Positions 1-8,863 of a DNA stretch of 10,244 nt are shown here, piece after piece. This stretch comes from an uncultured Erysipelotrichales bacterium (lineage in GTDB: Bacteria > Bacillota_I > Bacilli_A > Erysipelotrichales > Coprobacillaceae). The notes beneath the pieces were generated by a model, which was given only the letters and a program-made list of their open reading frames with translations, was not told the DNA's origin and did no database searches. The stretch's first letter is position 1, and each line of letters opens with the position of its first letter. The stretch spans positions 1-10,244 of the forward strand of contig CAKVJS010000027.1 of the NCBI GenBank assembly GCA_934754755.1, read 5' to 3'. The translations under genes were made by a program, and so were the position numbers.

Positions 1-234
1 TAAGAAGCCTCTAGGGCTATAAAAATAGCTCATCCGTAAAAATAGCTTCTTTTTTAAAAGCAAGGCACCAGCGATACATGTATTGGTATCATCAATTAAT
101 CCAATATATATAGGGGTTTGCTTGCGAGTTTGTTGCATGACCTGTCCCCATTCATACATTTGCATGAAATTTGCTTCCGGGAATTTTTGGTATAGCTCTT
201 TATATTGTGCTTCGGTTAATTCTATTAATTTCAT
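1..234 (-). CDS. FemAB/MurM-family peptidoglycan interpeptide-bridge aminoacyltransferase, N-terminal part (cut by window edge)
   Basis: Only the first 78 codons lie in the window; the frame is open to base 1. Enzymes of this family transfer amino acids from charged tRNA onto the stem-peptide lysine of lipid II in the cytoplasm, building the cross-bridge of Gram-positive peptidoglycan. Visible family marks are the early MQMYEWGQV block (residues 24-32, the usual F-x-Q-x-x-x-W-G type signature), a beta-rich stretch that reports a substrate or cofactor analogue (PIYIGLIDD, 41-49, then AGALLLKKK), and the SPRGFL block (73-78), which matches the conserved Y-x-P-R-G-P/F-L element. The ATG is preceded at about 6 bases by GAAGGG. 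The gene follows addA by 67 bp and has its own predicted promoter in that gap, though no terminator separates it from addA, so read-through is possible. Which amino acid it adds cannot be told from this fragment. Family assignment is by recalled motifs. Confidence 0.8.
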   Translation of the reverse strand, partial: MKLIELTEAQYKELYQKFPEANFMQMYEWGQVMQQTRKQTPIYIGLIDDTNTCIAGALLLKKKLFLRMSYFYSPRGFL

Positions 235-266
235 TATGTACCCTTCTTTACCTTGTAATTTTTTAT

Positions 267-295
267 ATGATAGCATATGTCGATGGATAATTCAA
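267..295 (-). promoter_or_regulatory. Predicted sigma-A promoter for the FemAB-family gene
   Basis: On the minus strand a -35 TTGAAT (bases 290-295) and a -10 TATCAT (267-272) are separated by exactly 17 bp. The element sits in the 67-bp gap between the addA stop and the FemAB-family start and leaves a short leader of roughly 25 bases before the ATG. There is no hairpin terminator after addA, so this promoter would add to, rather than replace, any read-through from addBA. Confidence 0.5.
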
Positions 296-301
296 ATGGT
301 G

Positions 302-3300
302 TTAAAATAATACATAGCGGTCATTATGTAAGTAATAAAGTAGTGTTTTAACGTCCTTTTCGGGAAATATATGTTGCATAACTTGTTTATAATAATCCAT
401 CTGTTCTTGATGTAAACTAATAAGCGAGGCATTGTCAATAGTATTAACGATTCGATCCGTTTTATAATCGATAATGGTTACTTGCTTTTCATCTATCATA
501 ACGACATCAAAAATTCCATGAATAATTTGTCCACTCGGTTCTTTCCAAGTAAATACCTTTTCGCGATATATATGCTTACTTTTACACATCCATTGGTATA
601 CCTCACTCTGTAAAAATGCGGTAAGATTCGGTTTGTATTTTTCTACTACCGATTTTTGTTTTTCACTATATTGGTATTGAACGTATAATGTATTTAGGGC
701 ATCTTCTAATTGATCAACGGTTGTGGGTAATGGCAATTGTTCCAGTACTTGGTGAATGATCGTACCGCGTTCATTTGGCGCGACAGAAGTATGCTCTGGT
801 GTATCAAAGATAGCATTCGAAAAAGCACGGTCACCATCTTTGATTTTTTGGGTAACGGCCATACTCTTTACTATCGTAGTATCGTTTGGATAGATAAAAT
901 CGACATACGCAGTGGCCTTCTTAGGAGTGTTATGCGGTTCTTGATAAGGGTAGGTGATATCTTGCGTAGAAACTAACGTTAGATGAAATTTAGCGTGTTC
1001 CGTTGCCGGCAAAGTATCATTTTCAGTTGGATAAATCGCTAGTGTATCCGCATTTTTTTGTATGGTTTCACTCGTCAATGCATCGAGTACATCCACGAAT
1101 TGTTGCTCTTTACACTGCAATAGAATGGAAGGATGACGCATAATGGCGATACCGATCCAATCTAGGTAATTGGAGGCATTACGGATATTTCGATATAGGA
1201 CAACGCGATCTTTAGGGTGTTTGCGCAACATATCAGGATCCTCATTATATAACAATCCTTCTTGCCACTTTAAAAGGGTAGAGAAGTCTTTTACAGCACC
1301 GGTTAGGATTAGTTTTTGTGAGGCCCTTGTCAGTGCTACATAAAGAATGCGCATTTCTTCATCACGGTTTTCTTTTGCCTGACAGGTAGCAATCAAGTTC
1401 CGATATTTATTAGGATATTCCACGACTACTGATTCATACTGCTCTATATTTTGTTGTTTGCGGGGTGTTAGGGCAATCCCTAGTTGTTTGTCGATCAACA
1501 ATCGTTGCATCGCATCCCTAGTATTAAAATGAGTATGTAATTGACAAACGAAAACAATCGGGAACTCCAGTCCTTTTGATTTATGGATCGTCATAAAGGA
1601 TACCGTGTTATTTGTTGTTTCGGTGACTTGTCCCGGGGACATAGAAATTTTCTGTTTTATCATCTCTGTGTATTTCGTAACGATGCAGGTAAGCGGATCA
1701 TCTTGTTGTTCTAAATGTTCGACTAGTAACATAACGTTCGCATAGCGTTGTGCGCCATTGGCAAGACCACTGAGAAATAAAGGATAATCGCTATCTTGAT
1801 AAAACTTAGATAACGTTTTGGCTACACTATTTTCTTTGCTATAAGCTACAAGTTCATGATAGTAATTTATAAAAGTTTCTACAACAAGGTAATTTTCTTT
1901 TTTTTGTTCTATATACTGGATCATATTGTCATATAAACAAAGCGTTGCATCTTGTCGTAAATGGGCGATAAAAGCAGGATCAAAATGACTAATCGTATAA
2001 TTTCCACCAAGTAAACTAACCATCGCTACATCATCTAAGTGGTTATCAATGGCTTGTAATACCGCAATGCTATCCTGGATTTCGGTAGCCTGTAAAAATC
2101 CTTGACTTAAAACAATTTGACTCGGTATTTGGAAACGATCAAACACCTTTTTAAAGGTAATAAAATTCGTTGTATTACGCATGAGCACGACAATATCTTG
2201 ATATTGTACGATCCGATTTGGTTGTTCTAAGGATAATTTTCCCACTAGTTCCTGTATTTTTTTAGCAACTATAATGGCCTCTTGTTCCTCAGGGGTATAG
2301 TCATTGTTGGTTTCCTTTTCAAATAGAAGGATATCCGTAGTGAAGCGATTTTCCTGATGTAATCGAGCCTTACTTCGTTGGATATTTTGTTGTTCGCTCT
2401 TTGTATAATCGATCTTTTCTTTACGCATATAATCAAAATTTAATTTGGCGTACTCGTCATAATAGTAGTCTAGACCACCAATATCAATATCCATAATTTG
2501 ATTAAAAATATAGTTAATACTGTCTAATACAATTTTATGGGAACGATAATTATACCGCAAATCAATTCGTTTTGTTTCCGGTTTGTTATAGGTACAGTAT
2601 TTTTCATAAAAGATCGTTGGATCTCCACCGCGAAATTTATAAATGGATTGCTTCATATCACCGACCATAAAACAAGGAATGGTTGGCGTGTTATAGGTAG
2701 CAATTTTTTGTATTAGATCTTCTTGTACATCGTTGGTATCCTGATATTCATCTATAATGATCTCCTTAATCTGATGGAATAGAGCTTCTACAACATGATA
2801 TTGTGGTTCTAATATACGATGGGCATACGCTTCCAGGTCGTTAAAGTCTAATACAATATGTTTTTGTTTATAGGCTTGATAGGCCATTTCATAGTCTGCT
2901 AACAGATCATATAACATATCGATTGCTTGATAGGAAAGATCCATAGTCTGACGAAATTCTTCTTCCTTTTTGTAAAGTAAATCTTCAAAGACTTTTTTAT
3001 AGCCCTTTGTTAGATTGGCTTTTTTAGCTGTATATTCCTTTTGATATATCTTGGCATCGTCATCCCATATGGCTCGATAAGACTTCTCTAAAGGAGGCAA
3101 ACCGTTTTTAACAATATGGGCAAAGGGCTTAGTTTGAAGGGTTTCTAAAATCGTATTAAAGAATACTAAATAACAATCAAAAGGAGTAGGTTGCGTGGCC
3201 TGTTTCCCTTTTTCATAAGGATTCTGATAGAAGAAGCTAAGCCCATTTTTTTGACAATAGTTACGCAATTCCATAAGTGCATTTTTACCTTCGATAGCTT

Positions 3301-3976
3301 TTATTTCGAGTTGGTTTTTTATTTCTTTTTCAAAAATCCATGCTGTATTTTCTGTTGTTATAATGGGTTGGTAAATATGCTCCTTAACATATTCTTGATA
3401 GACTGTAAAGTCTAAGAAATTATGCGAGGCATGGTGCAATTGGCTAAGTAAAGATTGTAATTGCCCCCAGTTATAGCCCCCACAGTATGTTTTCATAAAG
3501 GATTGAAAGGTTGGTTGGATTAACCATTTCTCTACGCATTGGTCAAAGATCTCCTGCATGATCATGCGAGGATCACTGATGATTTCAAAGGTTGTTGGAA
3601 TATCAATTAAGTAGCCATATTGTTTGATAAGAAGACTACAAAATCCATGGAAATTCGTAATATAGGCCATTGGTAATTTACGTTTTTGATTTTGTAAATG
3701 TTGTTTTTTATCCGGATCTGTTGTCTGTTGCAAGGAGATATCCAATTGTAACTCCAGGCGCTGTTTCATTTCTAAAGCAGCCGCATTGGTAAAGGTTAAA
3801 ACAAGCAATTGATCAATATCATAGCCATCTTGTTCGAGTAATGCCATAATTCGACTGACGACAATTTTTGTTTTTCCCGAACCAGCGGGAGCAGAAACTA
3901 AAACGGAACATTGGCGTATGTCAATGGCGGTTTGTTGTTCGTCATTAAAGGGATGAATTTTAGGTATGGTTTCCAT
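302..3976 (-). CDS. addA: ATP-dependent helicase/nuclease subunit A (AddA/RexA)
   Basis: Motor and nuclease subunit of AddAB, the Gram-positive counterpart of RecBCD. It unwinds and trims double-strand break ends until a Chi-type site is met, then leaves a 3' strand for RecA. At 1224 residues it has the usual AddA length. Superfamily 1A helicase motifs appear in order: Walker A APAGSGKT (29-36), motif Ia LTFTNAAA (60-67), Walker B IIDEYQD (407-413), motif III VGDMKQSIYKFRG (438-450), motif IV LRYNYRSH (473-480), motif V TIHKSKGLEFP (796-806), motif VI LYVALTRAS (878-886). The C-terminal RecB-type nuclease domain is intact: H1075 in GTIIHQ, E1139, D1157 in GIFDVV, D1170-Y-K1172 in IIDYKTD, and Q1192...Y1196. 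The ATG overlaps the end of addB by 17 bp and is preceded by AAGGAG 7 bases upstream, inside addB, so the two are translated together. No frameshift or lost catalytic residue is seen. Confidence 0.97.
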   Translation of the reverse strand: METIPKIHPFNDEQQTAIDIRQCSVLVSAPAGSGKTKIVVSRIMALLEQDGYDIDQLLVLTFTNAAALEMKQRLELQLDISLQQTTDPDKKQHLQNQKRKLPMAYITNFHGFCSLLIKQYGYLIDIPTTFEIISDPRMIMQEIFDQCVEKWLIQPTFQSFMKTYCGGYNWGQLQSLLSQLHHASHNFLDFTVYQEYVKEHIYQPIITTENTAWIFEKEIKNQLEIKAIEGKNALMELRNYCQKNGLSFFYQNPYEKGKQATQPTPFDCYLVFFNTILETLQTKPFAHIVKNGLPPLEKSYRAIWDDDAKIYQKEYTAKKANLTKGYKKVFEDLLYKKEEEFRQTMDLSYQAIDMLYDLLADYEMAYQAYKQKHIVLDFNDLEAYAHRILEPQYHVVEALFHQIKEIIIDEYQDTNDVQEDLIQKIATYNTPTIPCFMVGDMKQSIYKFRGGDPTIFYEKYCTYNKPETKRIDLRYNYRSHKIVLDSINYIFNQIMDIDIGGLDYYYDEYAKLNFDYMRKEKIDYTKSEQQNIQRSKARLHQENRFTTDILLFEKETNNDYTPEEQEAIIVAKKIQELVGKLSLEQPNRIVQYQDIVVLMRNTTNFITFKKVFDRFQIPSQIVLSQGFLQATEIQDSIAVLQAIDNHLDDVAMVSLLGGNYTISHFDPAFIAHLRQDATLCLYDNMIQYIEQKKENYLVVETFINYYHELVAYSKENSVAKTLSKFYQDSDYPLFLSGLANGAQRYANVMLLVEHLEQQDDPLTCIVTKYTEMIKQKISMSPGQVTETTNNTVSFMTIHKSKGLEFPIVFVCQLHTHFNTRDAMQRLLIDKQLGIALTPRKQQNIEQYESVVVEYPNKYRNLIATCQAKENRDEEMRILYVALTRASQKLILTGAVKDFSTLLKWQEGLLYNEDPDMLRKHPKDRVVLYRNIRNASNYLDWIGIAIMRHPSILLQCKEQQFVDVLDALTSETIQKNADTLAIYPTENDTLPATEHAKFHLTLVSTQDITYPYQEPHNTPKKATAYVDFIYPNDTTIVKSMAVTQKIKDGDRAFSNAIFDTPEHTSVAPNERGTIIHQVLEQLPLPTTVDQLEDALNTLYVQYQYSEKQKSVVEKYKPNLTAFLQSEVYQWMCKSKHIYREKVFTWKEPSGQIIHGIFDVVMIDEKQVTIIDYKTDRIVNTIDNASLISLHQEQMDYYKQVMQHIFPEKDVKTLLYYLHNDRYVLF

Positions 3977-6821
3977 CAGCTATCTCCTTACTAATATACG
4001 TTGGATTATTGTAAAACACATCGTAGTGACAAATGGTTTTATAGGCACAGTATCCACAAGGGTTTACCTTGGTATGGAGTGACTTGTCATGGCTACCCTT
4101 AGGGTTAATCGAAAGGATGCCCTCTTGCATTTGTTGGTAGATGGTTTGGACATGTTCGCGTATCTTTTGTAACACTTGTTCTAATTCTTCCTTGGTTAAA
4201 ACATTGCCCTTATAACAATCATCTTTCTTAACGTAGTTTGCTTTTATAATTTTTGATTTTTTTTCAATCGTTGTATCGATATGTTCGATAATTTCATCAA
4301 CTGCATAGCCTTGCATTTGATATTGTTCTAAGAAGGTATCAGCACTTGGCGGTTCCAAAATGGAAGTGTCACTTCGAATGATTCTTTTTTTCGTGTTAAA
4401 ATACAGAGCTGCTGCGGGTATTTGATCTTGTTTTGTTAGAGCATCTATATACAACAACATCTGGATATTAAATCCTTGCATCGCTAACGCTAAATCAATC
4501 TCTTTTTGACTTGATTTATAATCGATTATTTTTATATATTCACGAAAGGTATCAATGCGATCAACAATACCAATAAGTGGTAATCCATAATAATCACCTT
4601 TAAAAGCTGCTTCCGTTTTGTCTATAGTAAACGTTGAGGCTTGTAATTGTTGACTTAATATAAGTATGGTATTGTACATGTCTTCTGCTATACAAGAAAA
4701 GATAAATTGGTTTTTACGCAGAAACATTTTACGTTCAATGTGTGTATACTTTTGAACTCCTTCTTCCAAAGCATTTTGTATTTCCTGTTTAATGATATCT
4801 TTGTTTTCAAAAGAACTAATATGAGGAGTGCATTGTTGTAGTATATAATGGACAATGCTTCCAAGTTGATTGGGTTGTAAAGAAAGACTATCTTGCATCG
4901 ACGGTAATTGTAGAAGATATTGACAATAATATTTAAAACTGCAACTATTGTACGTTTCTAATTGGCTGGCAGAAACCTTTTGGAAGATTACAGGTACCAT
5001 GGATTGTGGTTGGTTCTTCGTACCAATATACGTATCTAACAACATATTTAAGGTTGTCTTATGTCCCACCCGTTGTTTTTCTTGATACCGGTGATGTAAA
5101 GCAATAGCTGCTGGTAGCAGAGGCTTGATATCATATCGTTGTTCGAGTTGTAATACGTAAGAAGACGGTAATAAGGTTTGATTAAGGGTGTCTACTAAAG
5201 AGTAGCTAAGAACTATTTTCTTGGCGGGAGTGGTGAGTATTTTTAAGAAATGATTTTGTTGGATGGATAGTATATCTTCCATCGTTTCTATATGTAGTAC
5301 TTGTTTTTCTTGCTCTAATAGAATACTGGTATCCTTTACTTGCATCGGAACAGTGCCTTCATTTAATCCTAGTAAGTAGACTTGTTTGTGTTGTAATAAA
5401 CTATACGCCGGTTGTCCATATTTGGCGACATATACATGATCTAGTAGCGTTGGTTTGTCATTGATTGCTACTGGTTTGGTTTCTTGTAATAGGGTTATAT
5501 AATCGTCTAATAGGATTGCTTCTTCATTCGTTAGGGAGGAGAAATAGGATAGTACCGTAGGTATACTATCGGTGTAGGTAACTTCTGTTTGTAGGAATGT
5601 CAGTAGGATAGAACTATAGGAAGCTATGGTATTGGCTGTTAATATTTCTGTAATATAGTGCTCTTGTAAATGTTTCTTAATGACATGAAAGCTAGCGTCG
5701 GTTACCATTCCATAGGCTCGGTATTCTTTTTTATATGTATTTACCATTTTAAAATGATTACATTTATGGAGTAATAAGGTATCTAATAGAAGTAATAAAT
5801 CTGCATCATCCTGCGTTCTTATGTATTGTAATAAGAAAAGGCATGCCTTCATACCCGGATAGTCACTCTCTTCTTGAATGGTTGTAGGCATCTTAAATTG
5901 AGCAGTGATCTCTCTAAGGAGTCTTTCGTACGTATCATCGGGATAATAAATAATAAAATCACGATAGTTCATATTATCATCCCTAATATTTTGATAGATG
6001 GCTTCACAAATACGATATACCTCTTCTTTAGGATTTGGCGCAATGAAACGATAGAAGGGGTGTAAGTGGCTAGAGGCAGAGCGATTTTGAAAAAGATTAT
6101 CAATAAGATCAACGACATAAGGTTGATGTGTTTCATATTCTGTATAATCAAGTCCATTAAAGCTTTGTCTATATACCTTTTGTAATAATCGCGTATCTTT
6201 ATTATTATAATTAGCGATAATATGGATTGTATTTTGTGTATCTAACTGTTTGATAAGAGCTTTTTGTTTTGGCTGTAGGATACAATCTTCCATAATATAA
6301 AACTGAGCATCCTTAATCGTTATCGTGGCCTTTTCATATAGATCATACAACATATCTTCCTTTGTAATAGTATCCATAAATTGTTTGTATAAGGTAAAAC
6401 ATTCCTTTATTTTTCGGTTCGATAAAGGATCTAAAGTATGCAGGGAAAGTTGTTGAAGATCATTTTTATAAAAGGAATCAAAAATGGGTAGTAATTGTTG
6501 AACGGTTTGAAAGATGGTTTCCGGTTGATAGACAAGATATTCTTTATGTTGTTCCAACATACATTTTGTTAATAGCATCTTTTGTAGTGGTTGTATTTTG
6601 TTATGTTTTTGATCTTGTAAAAGATGTAGTAGCTTCTCTAGTGTTAGTATTTCAATATTGAATAAAAAGTCGGTATGTTGGAGAAAGGCTTCCTCTACAA
6701 TCATTGGATCTTTTACAATAAGATAAAACATCGTATGCGGGTTTTCACCGGCTTCTTGAATAATAGTACGTATTAATTGTTGCCATTTGAAACTGTAGGC
6801 TAGGCCACCGATCACTTTCAT
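3960..6821 (-). CDS. addB: ATP-dependent helicase/nuclease subunit B (AddB/RexB)
   Basis: Partner subunit of AddA; in studied enzymes it carries the second nuclease, reads Chi and holds an iron-sulfur cluster. The C-terminal third is clear: C627 in ETYNSC and C922-x2-C925-x5-C931 in PCGYCAYKTIC are the four cluster ligands. The nuclease core is H658, E737, D754 in GIVDRID, D767-Y-K769 in IIDYKSS, and Q787...Y791. The tail KEIADGN resembles the end of the Bacillus subtilis protein. A degenerate helicase-like core is suggested by VYLLGLNEGTVP (481-492). The N-terminus reads GGLAYSFKWQQ where the Bacillus protein has a GxxGxGKT P-loop, so ATP binding by this subunit looks lost, as recalled for RexB of streptococci and lactococci. 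At 953 residues it is about 200 shorter than Bacillus AddB. AAGGGG precedes the ATG by about 7 bases. It is the first gene of the addBA unit, 82 bp after nadE, behind a terminator and an extended -10 promoter. Confidence 0.95.
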   Translation of the reverse strand: MKVIGGLAYSFKWQQLIRTIIQEAGENPHTMFYLIVKDPMIVEEAFLQHTDFLFNIEILTLEKLLHLLQDQKHNKIQPLQKMLLTKCMLEQHKEYLVYQPETIFQTVQQLLPIFDSFYKNDLQQLSLHTLDPLSNRKIKECFTLYKQFMDTITKEDMLYDLYEKATITIKDAQFYIMEDCILQPKQKALIKQLDTQNTIHIIANYNNKDTRLLQKVYRQSFNGLDYTEYETHQPYVVDLIDNLFQNRSASSHLHPFYRFIAPNPKEEVYRICEAIYQNIRDDNMNYRDFIIYYPDDTYERLLREITAQFKMPTTIQEESDYPGMKACLFLLQYIRTQDDADLLLLLDTLLLHKCNHFKMVNTYKKEYRAYGMVTDASFHVIKKHLQEHYITEILTANTIASYSSILLTFLQTEVTYTDSIPTVLSYFSSLTNEEAILLDDYITLLQETKPVAINDKPTLLDHVYVAKYGQPAYSLLQHKQVYLLGLNEGTVPMQVKDTSILLEQEKQVLHIETMEDILSIQQNHFLKILTTPAKKIVLSYSLVDTLNQTLLPSSYVLQLEQRYDIKPLLPAAIALHHRYQEKQRVGHKTTLNMLLDTYIGTKNQPQSMVPVIFQKVSASQLETYNSCSFKYYCQYLLQLPSMQDSLSLQPNQLGSIVHYILQQCTPHISSFENKDIIKQEIQNALEEGVQKYTHIERKMFLRKNQFIFSCIAEDMYNTILILSQQLQASTFTIDKTEAAFKGDYYGLPLIGIVDRIDTFREYIKIIDYKSSQKEIDLALAMQGFNIQMLLYIDALTKQDQIPAAALYFNTKKRIIRSDTSILEPPSADTFLEQYQMQGYAVDEIIEHIDTTIEKKSKIIKANYVKKDDCYKGNVLTKEELEQVLQKIREHVQTIYQQMQEGILSINPKGSHDKSLHTKVNPCGYCAYKTICHYDVFYNNPTYISKEIADGNHT
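3984..3989 (-). promoter_or_regulatory. addA ribosome binding site inside the addB coding region
   Basis: AAGGAG on the minus strand, 7 bases before the addA ATG and within the last codons of addB. It fixes the addA start at base 3976 and implies that ribosomes finishing addB can hand over to addA across the 17-bp overlap, a usual way to keep two subunits in balance. Confidence 0.8.
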
Positions 6822-6844
6822 ATTTTCACCCCTTAATATGTTTC

Positions 6845-6853
6845 ATTTTATCA
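6845..6853 (-). promoter_or_regulatory. Predicted extended -10 promoter for addBA
   Basis: The minus strand carries TGATAAAAT, that is a TGn extension followed by the -10 hexamer TAAAAT. No good -35 lies 16-18 bp upstream, where the sequence is pyrimidine-rich, so the extended -10 would carry recognition. Transcription would start about 7 bases on, giving a leader of under 20 bases that still includes the AAGGGG ribosome binding site (6829-6834). Its position directly after the nadE terminator supports addBA being a separate transcription unit. Confidence 0.45.
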
Positions 6854-6882
6854 TTAATAGGAAGTAAAAGAAAAGAATTTGT

Positions 6883-6905
6883 AAAAAAACCAGCATATGC
6901 TGGTT
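6883..6905 (-). terminator. Intrinsic terminator of nadE, sharing bases with the stop codon
   Basis: The minus strand has a perfect inverted repeat, AACCAGC-ATAT-GCTGGTT (bases 6888-6905), followed by a T-run (6883-6887). The 7-bp stem and 4-base loop with a U tail fit a rho-independent terminator. The last two bases of the nadE TAA stop (6904-6906) form the foot of the stem, so the gene has no 3' untranslated spacer. Confidence 0.7.
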
Positions 6906-8808
6906 ATAACTTTTTGATTTCTTCAATAAATAATTGCACATCAGTGTCACTAGGCATCCGCCAATCCCCGCGGGGAGACAGAGAGACTGTACCAATTTTT
7001 GGACCATCGGGCATACAATTCCGTTTAAACTGATTTTGAAAGAAACGTTTATAAAATACAAGTAACCATTTCTTAATTGTTGACGCGTCATAGACATCTT
7101 TATAGGCAAGCGTTGTTTTATAAAATAATTTACTTGGTCGATCGCCAAAACGTAAAAAGTGATATAAGAAGAAGTCATGTAATTCATAGGGTCCAACAAT
7201 ATCCTCAGTTACCTGAATGATGTCATTTTCATTCGTTGGTAATAGCTCCGGTGATACGGGAGTGTCTAGGACATCACGGAGAATTGTTTGTAAAGTGGTG
7301 TTAGGATATAATGAGGCCACATAATCGACCAAATAGCGTACTAACGTTTTTGGTACGGAGCAATTGATTCCATACATGGACATTTGATCACCGTTAAAGG
7401 TTGACCAACCCAAGGCAGTTTCCGACAAGTCACAAGTACCAATAACGAGAGCCTGCAATTGATTAGCTTTATTCATTAGAACAGATGTGCGGGTACGGGC
7501 TTGGATATTTTCAAATGTCGTATCATGTACCGTTGGATCTTGTGGTAAATCTTTAAATTGCCTTTCGACCATTGCTGATATATCAATCGTAAGACTCGTT
7601 GTATGTAATTGTTCCATAAGCTCTAAAGCATTGTTTTTAGTGCGGGATGTGGTACCGTAACAAGGCATTGTAATCGCAATAATATTTTGCGATGGTAGTT
7701 TCATTTCATCGAAGGCTAGTTTACATACTAACAGGGCAAGTGTGGAATCCAAACCACCAGACACACCAAGAATTACTTTTTTAATACCGGTTGCCTGCAA
7801 TCGTTGCATTAATGCATACTTTTGAATATTAAAGATTTCTTGACAACGAATCGCTCTAAGTTTTGGATCGCTAGGCACAAAGGGGTGTGGATCGTAGTAA
7901 TATGTAGTCGCTAAGTGACTAGGATGACTCGTAAAATAGATATACGAGTAGTCATGGTGTGATTGATACGTAGAAAGCTTGCGCCGTTCACTCGCAATTT
8001 TTAACAAATCAAAGTCACCATAAATAATACTATTTTCTAGTTCTGGACTTTCTTTAATAATAGTTCCATTTTCACCTATAATATGGTGTCCACTAAAAAC
8101 AATATCCGACGTCGATTCTCCATACCCGGCATTACAATATACATATCCGCAAAGTAGTCGAGCTGATTGTGACTGCACTAGGAGACGACGATACTCCGAC
8201 TTTGTCGTAATCGTATTGCTGGCAGAAGGGTTAAGGATAATATGGGCGCCATTTAGCGCTAGTTCATTACTAGGCGCATTCGGCATCCATAAATCTTCAC
8301 ATATTTCAACACCAAAGGAAAAATTAACATCCTTGTTAGAGGCAAAAATATATTTCTTTCCAAAGGGGATTTCTTGTCCATGCCACAAAATTGTTGTATT
8401 TTCTTTTGGCGCTGGCGAGAAGTGGCGACGTTCATAAAACTCCTGATAATTCGGAATATGCGTTTTAGGAACAAACGCTAATAGTTGACCATTATGAATA
8501 ACGGCAGCTACATTATATAATTTATTCTTATAGGGTAGTGGCATCCCTAAAGCAATAATCATATCCTTATTTTGAGAGTGTTGAATAATTATTTGTAGAT
8601 GGCGATCAACTTCCTCTAAAACTAAATTTTGAAACAATAAATCTGAGCTTGTATAGCCAACTAAACAAAGCTCTGGAAAAACAAGTATTTTTGTCTGTTT
8701 TTGATACGCTTGATCGATATATTTTATAATTTCTTGGGTGTTTTTTGTAACGTTTGTTATGGAAGTATAAAACGATGCAGCTCCCACCCGTATGTATCCA
8801 TAGTTCAT
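6904..8808 (-). CDS. nadE: Glutamine-dependent NAD+ synthetase (two-domain NadE)
   Basis: Catalyses the last step of NAD+ synthesis in the cytoplasm: deamido-NAD+ + glutamine + ATP give NAD+ + glutamate + AMP + PPi. The 634-residue protein has an N-terminal nitrilase-type glutaminase domain with its triad E46 (VFPELCLVGY), K115 (VPKTHIPNY) and C170 (GVEICEDLW), which frees ammonia. The C-terminal synthetase domain has the pyrophosphatase loop LGVSGGLDST (347-356), IGTCDLSETALGWSTFNGD (456-474) and MSMYGINCSVPKTLVRYL. The length fits the long glutamine-using form, not the short ammonia-only form of about 270 residues. A longer reading with five extra residues (MGGVT, start at 8823) is possible, but its ATG runs into the Shine-Dalgarno GGAGGAG, so the start at 8808 is preferred. 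The gene has its own strong promoter and terminator and is probably monocistronic. No defect is seen. Confidence 0.97.
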   Translation of the reverse strand: MNYGYIRVGAASFYTSITNVTKNTQEIIKYIDQAYQKQTKILVFPELCLVGYTSSDLLFQNLVLEEVDRHLQIIIQHSQNKDMIIALGMPLPYKNKLYNVAAVIHNGQLLAFVPKTHIPNYQEFYERRHFSPAPKENTTILWHGQEIPFGKKYIFASNKDVNFSFGVEICEDLWMPNAPSNELALNGAHIILNPSASNTITTKSEYRRLLVQSQSARLLCGYVYCNAGYGESTSDIVFSGHHIIGENGTIIKESPELENSIIYGDFDLLKIASERRKLSTYQSHHDYSYIYFTSHPSHLATTYYYDPHPFVPSDPKLRAIRCQEIFNIQKYALMQRLQATGIKKVILGVSGGLDSTLALLVCKLAFDEMKLPSQNIIAITMPCYGTTSRTKNNALELMEQLHTTSLTIDISAMVERQFKDLPQDPTVHDTTFENIQARTRTSVLMNKANQLQALVIGTCDLSETALGWSTFNGDQMSMYGINCSVPKTLVRYLVDYVASLYPNTTLQTILRDVLDTPVSPELLPTNENDIIQVTEDIVGPYELHDFFLYHFLRFGDRPSKLFYKTTLAYKDVYDASTIKKWLLVFYKRFFQNQFKRNCMPDGPKIGTVSLSPRGDWRMPSDTDVQLFIEEIKKL

Positions 8809-8813
8809 AGTAA

Positions 8814-8820
8814 CTCCTCC
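8814..8820 (-). promoter_or_regulatory. nadE ribosome binding site that decides the start
   Basis: GGAGGAG on the minus strand ends 5 bases before the ATG at 8808. The alternative in-frame ATG at 8823 directly abuts this site, so using it would place the Shine-Dalgarno inside the coding region and leave no ribosome site upstream. Confidence 0.85.
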
Positions 8821-8834
8821 CATTAATGGTTTTC

Positions 8835-8863
8835 ATTATATCATTGGCAACTTTTTTATACAA
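8835..8863 (-). promoter_or_regulatory. Strong sigma-A promoter of nadE
   Basis: The minus strand has -35 TTGTAT (8858-8863), a 17-bp spacer, and a consensus -10 TATAAT (8835-8840) with a TGA extension just before it. The -35 box overlaps the stop codon of the upstream Mrr-like gene (8856-8858), so the two genes are packed with no spacer. No operator or riboswitch-like structure is evident in the short leader before the ribosome binding site. Confidence 0.75.

Noticed and set aside
83..310. Plus-strand reading frame of 75 codons over the left edge
   Set aside because: It lies antisense to the FemAB-family start and its promoter, has no ribosome site, and encodes a cysteine-rich stretch with no family resemblance.
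6843..7199. Minus-strand frame of 118 codons with hydrophobic segments overlapping the nadE 3' end
   Set aside because: It is a shifted frame within conserved nadE synthetase sequence; the hydrophobicity is a by-product of AT-rich codons read out of frame.
8809..8823. Five-residue N-terminal extension of NadE (start at 8823)
   Set aside because: The ATG touches the Shine-Dalgarno GGAGGAG that serves the ATG at 8808, and NadE homologues start near the second methionine.
8606..8863. Minus-strand frame of 85 codons across the nadE start
   Set aside because: It covers the nadE promoter and first codons in another frame, has no ribosome site, and its start lies upstream of the predicted transcription start.
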